The notes below the pieces were generated by a model. The model was not told the DNA's origin and made no database searches. It saw nothing but the letters and a program-made list of their open reading frames with translations. The position numbers and the translations under genes are program-made. Positions 1 through 9,490 of a DNA stretch of 64,000 nt are shown piece after piece; the first letter of the stretch is position 1; every line of letters starts with the position of its first letter. The DNA comes from Iodobacter ciconiae. Lineage in GTDB: Bacteria; Pseudomonadota; Gammaproteobacteria; Burkholderiales; Chitinibacteraceae. The stretch is from NCBI RefSeq assembly GCF_003952345.1, contig NZ_CP034433.1, positions 3,782,001 through 3,846,000 of the forward strand, in the 5' to 3' direction.

Positions 1-992
1 GCACGCGATAAGCCGAAGTCTGCACCAAAAAGCTGTACACAAAGCGGGGTAAGCAGTGGCAAAAACAGTGCCAGCGCCAGTGTCATCAGCAGGCCGACTG
101 CGCCCTGAATGCGAAAGGCTTTTTTGATTAGTTGGATTGCTGCGGGTTTATCGTTTACCGCCAGCTGGGCTATGCGCGGATAAGTGGCTTGCACCAAGGG
201 GCCGATCAAACCTTGGGCGATATAAACCAGCTTGTTAGCGGCTGCAAATAAGCCCACTTGCAGTGGAGCGGCAAACATTCCCAGTAAAACGGTGGTGGAG
301 GTGGTGTAAAGACTGGTGGAAATCGCCGACAGGAAAAACGGCCAGCTTGCGCGCAGCGCGCCTTTTAGCTCCCGCCATTGCACTCGCACCCACTCTGGTT
401 TTGGCGCGCCCCAGCCGGTAAACCACCATAATAATCCGGCCAAAATTTGCGGTGCGGCTTGCAAAATCACCGCCAGTGCCAGGTCTTGTGGCCCGCTTAC
501 CCACAGCAGTAAAAAGCCCAGCGTTAAGGCGCGGGCAAACACCATTAAGCCTGCAGCAAGCTGAAGCTTTTCTTGCCCTTGAAAATACCAAATCGGAAAG
601 AGCACCGAGCTGACGATATACAGCTGGCTCCACAAAAAGATACTGGCGTGTTGCTGCCAGCTACCCAGCGCAAAGGTCAGCCCCAGTAAGATCAGGCTGG
701 ATGCCACCATGAGCAGTGTCTTTGCCCAGGTTACCCGCCAGAAAATTCTTGCGGCTTCTTTTGGATTATCTCTTGCCTGCGCCACATCGCGCACCGCCGA
801 TAAATTAAAGCCAAAATCAGTTAGCAAAACGCCGTACTGGATGGAGGCAAAGGCAAAATTCATCACCCCAAAGCCCTCTGTTCCCAGCTGTACCAACAGA
901 AAAGGAAAGGTAACAAAAGACACCAAATAATTGAGCCCCTGCACGGCATAGAGGGCAAAGATATTGGATTTCAGGCGGGAGTCTGGCGACAT
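1..992 (-). CDS. Polysaccharide (O-antigen) flippase, Wzx/RfbX type, 3' part cut by window edge
   Basis: The frame is open from an ATG at 992 to the left edge, giving about 330 codons with no stop in the window. Successive hydrophobic helices, and an early segment around residues 48-72 that reads like the 'YGVLLTDFGFNLSAVRDVA' signature, fit the polysaccharide biosynthesis (PF01943, MATE-like) family. These inner-membrane proteins flip undecaprenyl-linked oligosaccharide units to the periplasmic face. The full protein is usually 400-480 residues, so roughly 100 are missing. The gene is divergent from the OLD nuclease to its right. The substrate cannot be read from sequence. Confidence 0.85.
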   Translation of the reverse strand, partial: MSPDSRLKSNIFALYAVQGLNYLVSFVTFPFLLVQLGTEGFGVMNFAFASIQYGVLLTDFGFNLSAVRDVAQARDNPKEAARIFWRVTWAKTLLMVASSLILLGLTFALGSWQQHASIFLWSQLYIVSSVLFPIWYFQGQEKLQLAAGLMVFARALTLGFLLLWVSGPQDLALAVILQAAPQILAGLLWWFTGWGAPKPEWVRVQWRELKGALRASWPFFLSAISTSLYTTSTTVLLGMFAAPLQVGLFAAANKLVYIAQGLIGPLVQATYPRIAQLAVNDKPAAIQLIKKAFRIQGAVGLLMTLALALFLPLLTPLCVQLFGADFGLSR

Positions 993-1148
993 GATTTGTT
1001 TCTGGATGCGGGGCACAGATTGTACCGCAGACCTGTGGGCAGGGGATGCGCTATGCCCATATATGGCAATACGACACTTATAAATATTTGAAATCAGCGA
1101 GGTGTACTTGGTGTAGGCTTTCATAAAAGCATCGATTGGAAGCAGGCA

Positions 1149-2840
1149 ATGCATTTATTACGCTTACAAATTACCAATTTCCGGGGCATTAGCCAGATTG
1201 ATTTAAGTCTGGAGCGGGAACGCACTGCGCTCTTTGGTGAAAATAACTGGGGTAAGACCAGCTTGATTACCGCGCTGACCCGCTGCTTAAGTGAAGCTGT
1301 GCCACTGGATTCACTGTTTGCCCACGAAGATTTTCACCGCGTGGCCAATACCCGGGCAACGATTGCACGGCGTTTAAATATCACGCTGTTTTTTTGTGGT
1401 GCAAGCGACGAGCCGTTGCCCGATGCGGCTTTGCAGGATTTAAGCTGGCAGGATGATGAAGGCCGGCAGTGGCTGGCGCTGCGTTTTTCGGCCGAGCGTT
1501 ATGGTCATGGTGAGGTGCGCAGCCACCGTAATTTTATTGATGCTCAGGGAGCCGAGCGGCAACACGCGGAGAGCGACACGCTGGCGGTATTGCTGATTCG
1601 TCATCATCCGGTGCTGCGTTTTCGTGATATGCAGCTCACCGACTGGCTGGAGCATCCGCGCCTCGCACAAAAAAGCCGCAGCGATGATCTGCCCCAGCCC
1701 GCATCTGCTGCGGTGCGTGCGGTGTTCGAGCGGATTCTTACTCTGCCACATCAGCTGCACCCGCAGGAGCTGACACAAGGCCTGGATGCCGTTGAGCAGT
1801 TTTTGTCTGAGCACACAGAGCTGCTGCAAGCGCCCGTGCCCTTGCAGCGCCTTGCCAAACAAATTGCCAGCACGCCATTTAATTTACGCGATGACGATAG
1901 CCTGCTCGATATTGCCGGGCGGGCCGGCTCCAGCCAGCGGCGGGTGGCGCTATTGATGCTGCTGGGGGCGCTGATTAATGCCCGTGGTGATTTGCCCTTG
2001 CAGCAGGGCGCGCATCCGATTTTGTTGATGGAAGATCCGGAAACCCATTTACACCCGATTCAGCTGGCGATGATGTGGGGGTTGATTGAACGATTACCGC
2101 TGCAAAAGCTGATTACTACCAATCATGGTGATCTGCTGGCGAGTTTTCCACATCAGGCTTTACGCCGTCTGGTGCGCCGCCATCAGCATGTGCATGTTTA
2201 TCAGGTTGGGGAACAGGCTTTATCGGCCAGTGACGCACGAAAAGTGGCATTTCATATTCGCGCCAATCGCGCCAGCAGTATGTTTGCCCGGGTCTGGCTG
2301 CTGGTGGAGGGTGAAACCGAGTTCTGGCTGATGCCCGAGCTGGCGCGGATTTATGGTGTGAATTTTCCAATGGAGGGCATACGTTGCGTCGAATTTGCCC
2401 AGGCTGGCTTAACGCCGCTGATTAAATTTGCCGATCGCTTAGGGATCGTCTGGCATCTGATTGCCGATGGTGATGAAGCGGGCCAGCGCTATATCGCCAA
2501 GGCCAGAAGCTTGCTGAACGACAGACCCGATGCTTTGCATATTACCGCCATCACCAGCCGTGACATTGAGCACTATCTGTGGGATAACGGCTTTGCCGAT
2601 ACTTACCGCAATGCGGCCAAACCCCGTGGACCGCTTAATCATTGGCACCAGGCTGCAATAGATGCTGCACCGCCCCGCTCTGACGAAGAAATCATCCAGC
2701 GTGCGCTACGTTATCACTCCAAACCCGGTATGGCCCTGGAAATAGCTGAAGCTGCCGAAATAGCAGGTGCTGAGGCTATTCCGCAAGAATTACAGCAAAT
2801 GTTTGATACATTGCAGCAGCTGGCAAGTTATAGCGAGTGA
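1149..2840 (+). CDS. ybjD: OLD-family ATPase/TOPRIM nuclease, YbjD-like (DUF2813)
   Basis: This 563-residue protein has a recF/SMC-like N-terminus with Walker A GENNWGKT at residues 30-37. A Walker B segment 'LLMEDPETHLHP' lies near 291-302, followed by a 'TTNHGD' switch motif. The C-terminal half is a TOPRIM nuclease domain with 'LVEGETE' near 384 and 'DGDEAG' near 440. Length, motif order and residues such as 'EDPETHLHP', 'LFARVWLLVEGETE' and 'EFAQAGLTPL' match E. coli YbjD closely. Class 1 OLD proteins act alone, whereas class 2 members pair with a UvrD helicase (Gabija). No helicase gene is adjacent here. DNA nuclease or repair function is family knowledge; the cellular role is unproven. 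Confidence 0.88.
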   Translation: MHLLRLQITNFRGISQIDLSLERERTALFGENNWGKTSLITALTRCLSEAVPLDSLFAHEDFHRVANTRATIARRLNITLFFCGASDEPLPDAALQDLSWQDDEGRQWLALRFSAERYGHGEVRSHRNFIDAQGAERQHAESDTLAVLLIRHHPVLRFRDMQLTDWLEHPRLAQKSRSDDLPQPASAAVRAVFERILTLPHQLHPQELTQGLDAVEQFLSEHTELLQAPVPLQRLAKQIASTPFNLRDDDSLLDIAGRAGSSQRRVALLMLLGALINARGDLPLQQGAHPILLMEDPETHLHPIQLAMMWGLIERLPLQKLITTNHGDLLASFPHQALRRLVRRHQHVHVYQVGEQALSASDARKVAFHIRANRASSMFARVWLLVEGETEFWLMPELARIYGVNFPMEGIRCVEFAQAGLTPLIKFADRLGIVWHLIADGDEAGQRYIAKARSLLNDRPDALHITAITSRDIEHYLWDNGFADTYRNAAKPRGPLNHWHQAAIDAAPPRSDEEIIQRALRYHSKPGMALEIAEAAEIAGAEAIPQELQQMFDTLQQLASYSE

Positions 2841-2880
2841 GGTTGTTGTGCTGGCTTTGTTTTAAGGCAAAAAAATAAAG

Positions 2881-2900
2881 GCGCATTTGAATGCGCTTTT
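2881..2900. terminator. Bidirectional terminator between ybjD-like gene and galE
   Basis: GCGCATT / AATGCGC forms a hairpin (2881-2896) with a T run on its right and an A run on its left. It can therefore end transcripts of both convergent genes. Confidence 0.7.
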
Positions 2901-2930
2901 ATACTGCTCATTTACTAAGCCTTGATTGCC

Positions 2931-3950
2931 CTATATTGCTCCGTTAAACCCATTGGGGTTCTGGCTTTGCCATTTCCAGCTGTCCTGACACATATCATCC
3001 AGGGTTTTTTCAGCTTTCCAGCCCAGTATGGCAAGCGCCGAGGCGGGGTTGGCGTAGCAGGCTGCGATGTCCCCTGCACGGCGTGGCACAATTTTGTATG
3101 GAACGGCTTTGCCGGAGGCTTTTTCAAAGGCTTTAACCATATCCAGCACAGAGTAACCAACACCTGTACCCAGATTGACGGTCACTAAGCCGGGGGTGCC
3201 TGCTAGTTTTTGCAGGGCTTTCACATGGCCGAGTGCCAGATCAACGACATGGATGTAATCGCGTACACCGGTGCCATCGGGTGTTGGGTAGTCATTGCCA
3301 AACACCGATAGTTTTTCGCGCTTGCCCACGGCAACTTGCGCCACAAAAGGCATTAGGTTGTTTGGAATGCCTTGTGGGTCTTCACCGATCAGGCCAGAAA
3401 TATGTGCGCCGACTGGATTGAAATAGCGCAGCAGGGCAAAATTCCAGCTGGTGTCAGCTTTAAAGATATCACGGAGGATATCTTCAACCATCAGCTTGGA
3501 GCGGCCATATGGGTTGGTAGCGGAAAGCGGAAAATCTTCGGTAATGGGTACTGCGTGCGGGTCGCCATACACGGTGGCGCTGGATGAGAACACCAGATTT
3601 TTAACGCCGGCGGCATCCATGGCTTCAAGCAGGCGCTGGGTGCCAACCACATTGTTATCATAATACATCAGCGGTTTTTCAACGGATTCACCCACAGCTT
3701 TTAAGCCGGCAAAGTGAATCACGGCGCTAAAGTTGTAGCGCTGAAACACGGCTTTTAAAGCCGCTGCATCGCGCACATCGCCGGTTACACATTCGGCGGC
3801 CTGCCCGGTGATGTTGGCGATGCGGTTCAGGACTTCTGGGTTGGCGTTATAAAAATTATCAAAAATAACGGGTTTAAAGCCCGCGGCAAGTAGCTCGATA
3901 TAGGTGTGTGAGCCAATATAGCCAGCTCCACCAGTCAGTAAAACGTGCAT
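2931..3950 (-). CDS. galE: UDP-glucose 4-epimerase
   Basis: This 339-residue short-chain dehydrogenase/reductase interconverts UDP-glucose and UDP-galactose in the cytoplasm, feeding LPS and exopolysaccharide sugars. The NAD-binding TGGAGYIGS motif is at residues 6-14, the catalytic Ser lies in [10 protein letters not shown] near 122-124, and the YxxxK pair is Y148/K152 in NPYGRSK. Length equals the family norm. A good AGGAG site precedes the ATG at 3950. The gene follows lptG on the same strand after 75 bp, so cotranscription is possible. A polysaccharide flippase gene lies nearby. Confidence 0.95.
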   Translation of the reverse strand: MHVLLTGGAGYIGSHTYIELLAAGFKPVIFDNFYNANPEVLNRIANITGQAAECVTGDVRDAAALKAVFQRYNFSAVIHFAGLKAVGESVEKPLMYYDNNVVGTQRLLEAMDAAGVKNLVFSSSATVYGDPHAVPITEDFPLSATNPYGRSKLMVEDILRDIFKADTSWNFALLRYFNPVGAHISGLIGEDPQGIPNNLMPFVAQVAVGKREKLSVFGNDYPTPDGTGVRDYIHVVDLALGHVKALQKLAGTPGLVTVNLGTGVGYSVLDMVKAFEKASGKAVPYKIVPRRAGDIAACYANPASALAILGWKAEKTLDDMCQDSWKWQSQNPNGFNGAI

Positions 3951-4025
3951 GGAAAACTCCTGTTAATGTCTAGGATGGTACGCCCACGTATGGATTGTGT
4001 TGAAGTCCACTTACAAACTGATGCT

Positions 4026-5105
4026 TTAGCGTCGTTCCTGCCGCCACAACATAAAGGCGGCTGCAGACAGAAAAAGCAGAGTAGGAATAGAAACAACAAC
4101 AGGTGGAGGCCAGTTATATAAATCGCCCAGATAAACCACAATCTGGTTGGAAAAATGAAATATTAGCCCGCAAGCAATGCCAATAAAGACCCGTACGCCA
4201 GCATTGCTGCTACGGCGCTGACTTTGGGCGAAGGGCAGGGCGATCAGGACCATGGATAAGCAGGCCAGCGGGTAAAATAATTTTCCCCACAGGGCCAGCT
4301 CATAGCGGGATGTCTTTTGTTTATTGCGCTTTAAGTGATCGATATAGCTCAGTAAAGAGGTTGCCGACATCTGGGCAGGCTCGACCAGCAGTACGGCTAA
4401 CATGGCGGGTGAAATTGATGTTTGCCAGTTGAAAACGGCGGGTTTACTGAGTGCAACACCGGCGTGTTCGGGCAAAAACCGAGTCACTGTGGCTTTTTGT
4501 AAAGTCCAGTTCCCCTTGCTCTGGAAACGGCCGTTGTGCCCTTCGATCACTCTTTCCAGGGTAAGCGTTTTGCCAAATTCATAAATACGTGCATGAACAA
4601 CTGTTAAATCGGGCAGCATTTCGGCGATATTTACAATTTGCTTGCCATCTTTAATCCAGACTCCAGATCTGAAATCACCAACAAGCATGGATTGGGTGGC
4701 CGCCAGCCGGTGCTGATTAGCCATGCGTTTGCCCGCAGGCGCAATGTATTCGCCCAGAAGTAGGGTGATGAGACCATAAAATGCACCAATCAGACAAAGC
4801 CAGAGTAAAAGCCGTTTGAGTGATACGCCGGAAGCACGGATAACCGTAAGCTCTGATGAGCCGGATAAATGTGATAGCCCGAAAATGCCACCAATCAGTA
4901 CTGCAATGGGGAGTAATTCGTAGGCATTGGCAGGCGCACGCAGTGCGACGTAAATCAGCGCGTCGCTTAGGCGATAGCCACCTATGCCCAGATCGGTAAG
5001 CTCGGCAATTAAATCGAAAAAAGTATAAAGACCCAGGAGACCGATCAGCGCAAACAGAATAAAAAGTGAGAGTTCGCGCATTAAATAGCGAGACAGGAGA
5101 CTCAT
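4026..5105 (-). CDS. lptG: LPS export ABC transporter permease LptG
   Basis: The protein is 359 residues when started at the ATG at 5105 (MSLLSRYLMREL). It belongs to the YjgP/YjgQ permease family, with three N-terminal membrane helices, a periplasmic beta-jellyroll segment (about residues 120-260) and three C-terminal helices. With LptF and the LptB ATPase it extracts lipopolysaccharide from the inner membrane. An upstream in-frame ATG at 5138 would overlap lptF. The chosen start leaves one base after the lptF stop, which fits translational coupling. Confidence 0.93.
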   Translation of the reverse strand: MSLLSRYLMRELSLFILFALIGLLGLYTFFDLIAELTDLGIGGYRLSDALIYVALRAPANAYELLPIAVLIGGIFGLSHLSGSSELTVIRASGVSLKRLLLWLCLIGAFYGLITLLLGEYIAPAGKRMANQHRLAATQSMLVGDFRSGVWIKDGKQIVNIAEMLPDLTVVHARIYEFGKTLTLERVIEGHNGRFQSKGNWTLQKATVTRFLPEHAGVALSKPAVFNWQTSISPAMLAVLLVEPAQMSATSLLSYIDHLKRNKQKTSRYELALWGKLFYPLACLSMVLIALPFAQSQRRSSNAGVRVFIGIACGLIFHFSNQIVVYLGDLYNWPPPVVVSIPTLLFLSAAAFMLWRQERR

Positions 5106-5106
5106 T

Positions 5107-6165
5107 TCAACTTCCTCGCAACTTGCTGCGCCAGGCAAAAAGACCCAGTGTAATTAATAGTGCTGCCGCGTGCAGCGGCCACATACCCAGCATGAGCGAG
5201 ATTTTTCCATCACTCAGCCAGGCCTGTGCAATATTGATGCAGTTGTAATAAAAGAAATAGGCAAAAACGGCGACCAATAAGTTGGAAGCCCGCCCGCCCC
5301 GGGGGTTAAAAAATGCCAGTGGAATAGCCGCCAGGCTGAGAATCAGGGCAGAGACAGGAATCGCCAGGCGCCAGGCTAATTCGGCTTTGTGCTCGGGCAG
5401 TGCGCTGTTCCAGAGCGCCATGGTGCTGGTCGCTCGAGTGGACGTGCTGGAGCGGGGTGGGTCGCCCGCTTCGATACGCAACCGGGCATTTTCAAATTCC
5501 AGTGTTTCATAGGCAGCAGTACCGGGTAAGCCCTCGTAAGATCTGCCTTTGGCAAGCCATAGCCAGCGAGAGCCGTCGCTATCGAGGTAGAGGCCGCCTT
5601 TTTCTGCCAGAATGACAGTTAGTTTTTCATCACGGCGTAATTGTACAAACACATTGTTACCATTACCTCCGGTGAAGTTTTCAACAAAATAAACACGATC
5701 AGCCGCAGGAGATTCTCTGAATACACCGGGGGCAACCTGGGTAACTTCCTGACGTGAGAGCGATTTTTCTTTGTATTCCTGTCCTTTTTCCAGGGCCCAG
5801 GGGGAAAGCACCATAGATAACAGCGCAATAAGGATCACCACAGGTATGGTAAATTCAAGAATAGGGCGGATAAAGCTCATGATCGAGCGCCCGCTGACAA
5901 ACCAGATGACCATTTCATGGTCTTTCCAAAGCCGGGTAAGCACCGCCAGAATGGAAAAGAACAACATGAGCGACAAAAGAATGGGTAAATAGCGCACAGC
6001 AGCAAAACCCATCATGGCCCAGACTGCAGAGCTGGCGAGAGCACCAATGGCGGCCTGGCCGAGCAGGCGTACAATTTGCGTTGTCATAATCAGCATGAGC
6101 AACACGAAGAAGGTCCCAAGGGCGACCCAGGACATTTCCTGAATTAGGCTTTTACGAAACAGCAT
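5107..6165 (-). CDS. lptF: LPS export ABC transporter permease LptF
   Basis: This 352-residue partner of LptG has the same layout: N-terminal helices, a periplasmic domain and C-terminal helices. The start at 6165 (MLFRKSLIQEM) matches the family N-terminus. A longer frame to 6246 would add 27 residues running into the pepA promoter region. The gene is divergent from pepA with about 80 bp between them, an arrangement common in beta- and gammaproteobacteria. It is cotranscribed with lptG, with one base between stop and start. Confidence 0.93.
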   Translation of the reverse strand: MLFRKSLIQEMSWVALGTFFVLLMLIMTTQIVRLLGQAAIGALASSAVWAMMGFAAVRYLPILLSLMLFFSILAVLTRLWKDHEMVIWFVSGRSIMSFIRPILEFTIPVVILIALLSMVLSPWALEKGQEYKEKSLSRQEVTQVAPGVFRESPAADRVYFVENFTGGNGNNVFVQLRRDEKLTVILAEKGGLYLDSDGSRWLWLAKGRSYEGLPGTAAYETLEFENARLRIEAGDPPRSSTSTRATSTMALWNSALPEHKAELAWRLAIPVSALILSLAAIPLAFFNPRGGRASNLLVAVFAYFFYYNCINIAQAWLSDGKISLMLGMWPLHAAALLITLGLFAWRSKLRGS

Positions 6166-6248
6166 GGGCGTTTTTGACTTTGCGGGGGGACTAGGAAATA
6201 ATCGAGCGAAATTTTCGCGGCCTTTAAACTTAGCAATAGGAAGCAATA

Positions 6249-7718
6249 ATGGAATTTAGCATAAATCTATCTGTCCCCGAAAAAACTGCAGCGGATTGTT
6301 TGGTGTTGCCGGTTTTTGGTACACAACTTTCTACACTTGCAGCGGGCCTGGACAAAGACGGCTGGTTGGCAGAAACCTGCAATGAATTGGGCGATAGCGT
6401 TGGCTCCACTTTATATATTCCCTTGCCTGGCCGCCGTGTTTTACTAGTACAGCTTGGCGACGAAAAAAAGCTGAATGCAGACGCCCTGCGCAAGGCCGCG
6501 CTGGCTGCGGCCAAAGCGTTGGTTGCGGGTAAATCTACTTCTGCAGATATTTTTCTGGCCATTGCCGCGGCAAAAACGCTTGGCCTGAAAGATGCGGTTG
6601 CTATTATCGCTCAGGCTCTGGTTTTTGAAAGCTACCGATTCGTGCAGTTTAAATCCGAACCGGAAGTTGCTCCTGTTTTGACGGCTGTAAATATTGCCGT
6701 AAGCAAGAAATCCGAAGTAGAAAAAGCCGAGCACGGCCTGCAAGCCGGCGTTGCGCTTGGCCACGGCATGAATCTAACCCGTGATCTGGGCAATTTGCCT
6801 GGCAATATTTGCACACCGACTTATCTCGCTAATGCTGCTCATTTACTGGCGGCCAGCTACAAAATGAAATGCACTGTGCTGGAAAAGCCAGAAATGGAAG
6901 CACTCGGCATGGGCTCATTCTTATCTGTAGCTCAGGGTAGCATTGAGCCGCCTAAGCTGATTTGCCTTGAATACCAGGGCGGTAAGAAATCAGAAAAGCC
7001 TGTGGTGCTGGTGGGTAAAGGTATTACCTTTGATTCGGGTGGTATCTCGCTCAAGCCCGGCCTTGATATGGACGAAATGAAGTTTGATATGTGCGGCGCT
7101 GCTACCGTAATGGGCGTGATTCGCGCTATTGCCGAGCAAGGCTTGCCGATCAACGTGGTTGGTGTGATCCCGACTTGCGAAAACATGCCTTCTGGTAAAG
7201 CAGTAAAACCGGGTGATATTGTTACTTCGATGAGCGGCCAGACGATTGAAATCCTCAATACCGATGCTGAAGGCCGTCTGATTCTGTGTGACGCGCTGAC
7301 TTACGTTGCGCGTTATGAGCCAGAGCTGGTCATTGATATCGCCACTCTGACCGGTGCCATTATTATTGGTCTGGGCAATGTCGCCAGCGGTTTATTTACC
7401 ACTAATGATCAACTGGCCGATGATTTAATCAAAGCCTCAAATGAAACCGGTGACAAAACATGGCGCATGCCGCTGTGGGATGATTACCAGGAGCAGTTGA
7501 AATCCAACTTTGCCGATATGGCCAATATCGGTGGCCGTGCTGCGGGGTCAATCACTGCTGCTGCTTTTCTTAGCCGCTTTACCAAGGAATACACATGGGC
7601 TCACCTGGATATCGCGGGTGTGGCGCATAAGTCTGGCGCGGCAAAAGGCGCAACAGGCCGCCCTGTGCCATTGCTGGTCGAGTTTTTAACTCAGCGCGCC
7701 GCAGCTAAAAAGAAATAA
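6249..7718 (+). CDS. pepA: Leucyl aminopeptidase, M17 family
   Basis: This 489-residue two-domain protein carries the M17 signature NTDAEGR at residues 337-343 and the metal/substrate segment 'VGKGITFDSGG' near 254-264. The N-terminal domain is the variable macro-like domain. PepA is a cytosolic hexameric manganese/zinc aminopeptidase of peptide turnover. In some bacteria it also binds DNA (Xer recombination, carAB control). It is followed by holC, a conserved neighbour pair. Confidence 0.95.
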   Translation: MEFSINLSVPEKTAADCLVLPVFGTQLSTLAAGLDKDGWLAETCNELGDSVGSTLYIPLPGRRVLLVQLGDEKKLNADALRKAALAAAKALVAGKSTSADIFLAIAAAKTLGLKDAVAIIAQALVFESYRFVQFKSEPEVAPVLTAVNIAVSKKSEVEKAEHGLQAGVALGHGMNLTRDLGNLPGNICTPTYLANAAHLLAASYKMKCTVLEKPEMEALGMGSFLSVAQGSIEPPKLICLEYQGGKKSEKPVVLVGKGITFDSGGISLKPGLDMDEMKFDMCGAATVMGVIRAIAEQGLPINVVGVIPTCENMPSGKAVKPGDIVTSMSGQTIEILNTDAEGRLILCDALTYVARYEPELVIDIATLTGAIIIGLGNVASGLFTTNDQLADDLIKASNETGDKTWRMPLWDDYQEQLKSNFADMANIGGRAAGSITAAAFLSRFTKEYTWAHLDIAGVAHKSGAAKGATGRPVPLLVEFLTQRAAAKKK

Positions 7719-8273
7719 TTTAGTTTGCTGTTAAATAGCCCGCTCAGGTGTATTTATGCCTGAGCGGGCCGGTGATTTATTGCATTTATCTTTTGATCCG
7801 ATAAAGCCGATGCGTATGCTGCTAAAGTGGAGCGCTGTATTAGCCCGCTGTGCTATTTCTGTTCAGTTTCCTGCTTATGAGTTGATTGGGAAATGCTCAG
7901 GCGATCTGATGAGAATCAAGGGAGAACCGGCTTTTGCAATTCGTGATAAGAAAGTCAAATTGATTTGTTACTGGCCTAAGATAAGTAGAGAAAATTAAAA
8001 AACCGGTAATGCTATCCAAAGAAATCACGGCTTATTTTAAATTTCCTAAAGGCAGCGGTATTCTTTGTTACTTTGGGGCTTTACTTACTTCAAATTGCTG
8101 GTACTTTGATAAAAGAAAAGGCCTTTTTGCACAGGCAGGCGGCTGGTTTTTTAAATAAAAAGCTAAAAGTGGGCTGTTATACTTACTGGTATGGACTGAT
8201 TACAACGATATTTTTTTAGCATTTAGATTAATCCTCCGGGATTAAATACAAAATACGGTTTACTAAAAGCCTA
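7719..8273 (+). other. Intergenic region between pepA and holC
   Basis: This 555-bp stretch begins with a perfect 10-bp-stem hairpin (7739-7748 / 7759-7768, CCCGCTCAGG and its complement), which probably ends pepA transcription although no T run follows. The rest is AT-rich. An open frame at 7756-7998 starts inside the hairpin and shows no recognisable domain, so I do not call it a gene. Confidence 0.5.
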
Positions 8274-8702
8274 ATGACTGAAATTTCTTTCTACTTCAAT
8301 GTACCTAATCGTGAGCATGCTCTTTGCCAGCTGGTGGGTAAGGCTCTGGCAAAGCGTTTAAGTATCAATATCCTTGCAGACAGCCAGGCCGCTGCTACTG
8401 CGCTGGATGGCTTGCTGTGGGAAGTACCACAGACGGGTTTCTTACCGCATTGTGCTGCAGATGATGCCATTGTGGCAGACACCCCGATTGTGCTGGATTA
8501 CCGCCCCGAGCTTTTGCCTGCCCGGCAATTGCTGTTTAACTGGACAAATGGTTTGCCTGCGGGTTTTGAGCGTTATCAGCGGGTTGTTGAAGTTGTTCCT
8601 ATTGATGAGGAGGCTCGTATATTGGCTCGCGAACGCTGGAAAGCTTATGTGGCACAGGGCTTTAAGCCTACTTCTTTCGATATGATGGATAGAGCGGGAT
8701 GA
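8274..8702 (+). CDS. holC: DNA polymerase III chi subunit
   Basis: The protein is 142 residues, the usual size. It starts 'MTEISFYFN', followed by the alternating strand/helix pattern of HolC with 'LLWEVPQTGFLPH' near residues 47-59, 'DTPIVLDY' near 69-76, and the C-terminal 'RERWKAY' segment. Chi links the clamp-loader complex to SSB. It overlaps the next gene by four bases (ATGA), so the two are translationally coupled. Confidence 0.9.
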   Translation: MTEISFYFNVPNREHALCQLVGKALAKRLSINILADSQAAATALDGLLWEVPQTGFLPHCAADDAIVADTPIVLDYRPELLPARQLLFNWTNGLPAGFERYQRVVEVVPIDEEARILARERWKAYVAQGFKPTSFDMMDRAG

Positions 8703-9451
8703 GCCACGAGTCTGAATCCAGTCCTTTATTCGATAAAATGGACGCGCTGCTGGCGCGTCATCGTGGTGGTCCTTCGGCCGGGGCTATTCCTGTCTTAAGG
8801 GATGAGGCAGACGATATCCCTGTGCTAACCGAGACGGTGGATGGAGCCTCTGATGAAGTTGCCGTTTTTGATGATATTTTAATGTTTCCTCCCGAAATGT
8901 TTTTTGCTGAGGAGGAGGAGATAGCAGAAGTTCAGCCTTTTGAGCCAGATCCCCCCGTAGTGTCCGCTGCGCCTGTGGTGGAGTTTTTGGATTTACCGCT
9001 ACTTGACTTAAATGCGTTGTCACAGGCAAACCCCTGGGGTGGTGGCTGGGAAGCGCCTGATTTACCGGTTGATGAAGAAACTCCCGATGAAAGTCTGACG
9101 TCCATTTTACTGGTGAGCGTTGATAATGAGGCGGACTGGGAAGATGAGCCACTTTTTAGTCCGCCAGAGCAGGAGTTAGCAGAAGCGCTGTTAGAGGCTG
9201 TGCCGGAAGTGCCGGAGCGTAGCGAGCAGGCCATTGCAGAATTAAGTGCAACGGTTGCAGCGCAGCTTGGTGTTGAAATTGCCACTGAGGTTGAGCAGCT
9301 AACACGCCAGCATTTTGCCCGTTTAATGAGTACTTTTTACGAAGATACGCTGCAACGCCTGATGAGTGATATGACCATAGAAATCGAGCAGAAGCTTTTG
9401 CCGCGAGTAGAAGAACTAGTAAAAAAGGAGCTGTATAAACATTATGAGTAG
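8699..9451 (+). CDS. Acidic protein of unknown function coupled to holC
   Basis: This 250-residue protein is very rich in Asp and Glu for its first about 170 residues, with low-complexity Pro/Ala stretches. It ends in a predicted helical region (about 185-250) containing 'MTIEIEQKLLPRVEELVKKEL'-like heptads. I recognise no catalytic motif. Its start overlaps the holC stop (ATGA). The composition suggests a flexible acidic adaptor with a C-terminal coiled coil, and the context suggests a replication or cell-cycle link; both are inferences. Confidence 0.7.
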   Translation: MSHESESSPLFDKMDALLARHRGGPSAGAIPVLRDEADDIPVLTETVDGASDEVAVFDDILMFPPEMFFAEEEEIAEVQPFEPDPPVVSAAPVVEFLDLPLLDLNALSQANPWGGGWEAPDLPVDEETPDESLTSILLVSVDNEADWEDEPLFSPPEQELAEALLEAVPEVPERSEQAIAELSATVAAQLGVEIATEVEQLTRQHFARLMSTFYEDTLQRLMSDMTIEIEQKLLPRVEELVKKELYKHYE

Positions 9452-9490
9452 GTGAATGGTATTTCATTTTTTTCTAATAGATTTTCGGTT

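Noticed and set aside
1149..2840. Gabija (class 2 OLD plus UvrD) defence system
   Set aside because: No UvrD-like helicase gene is adjacent and the protein matches solitary YbjD in length and motifs.
7756..7998. 80-residue open frame after pepA
   Set aside because: It begins inside a terminator-like hairpin, has no ribosome site and no family features.
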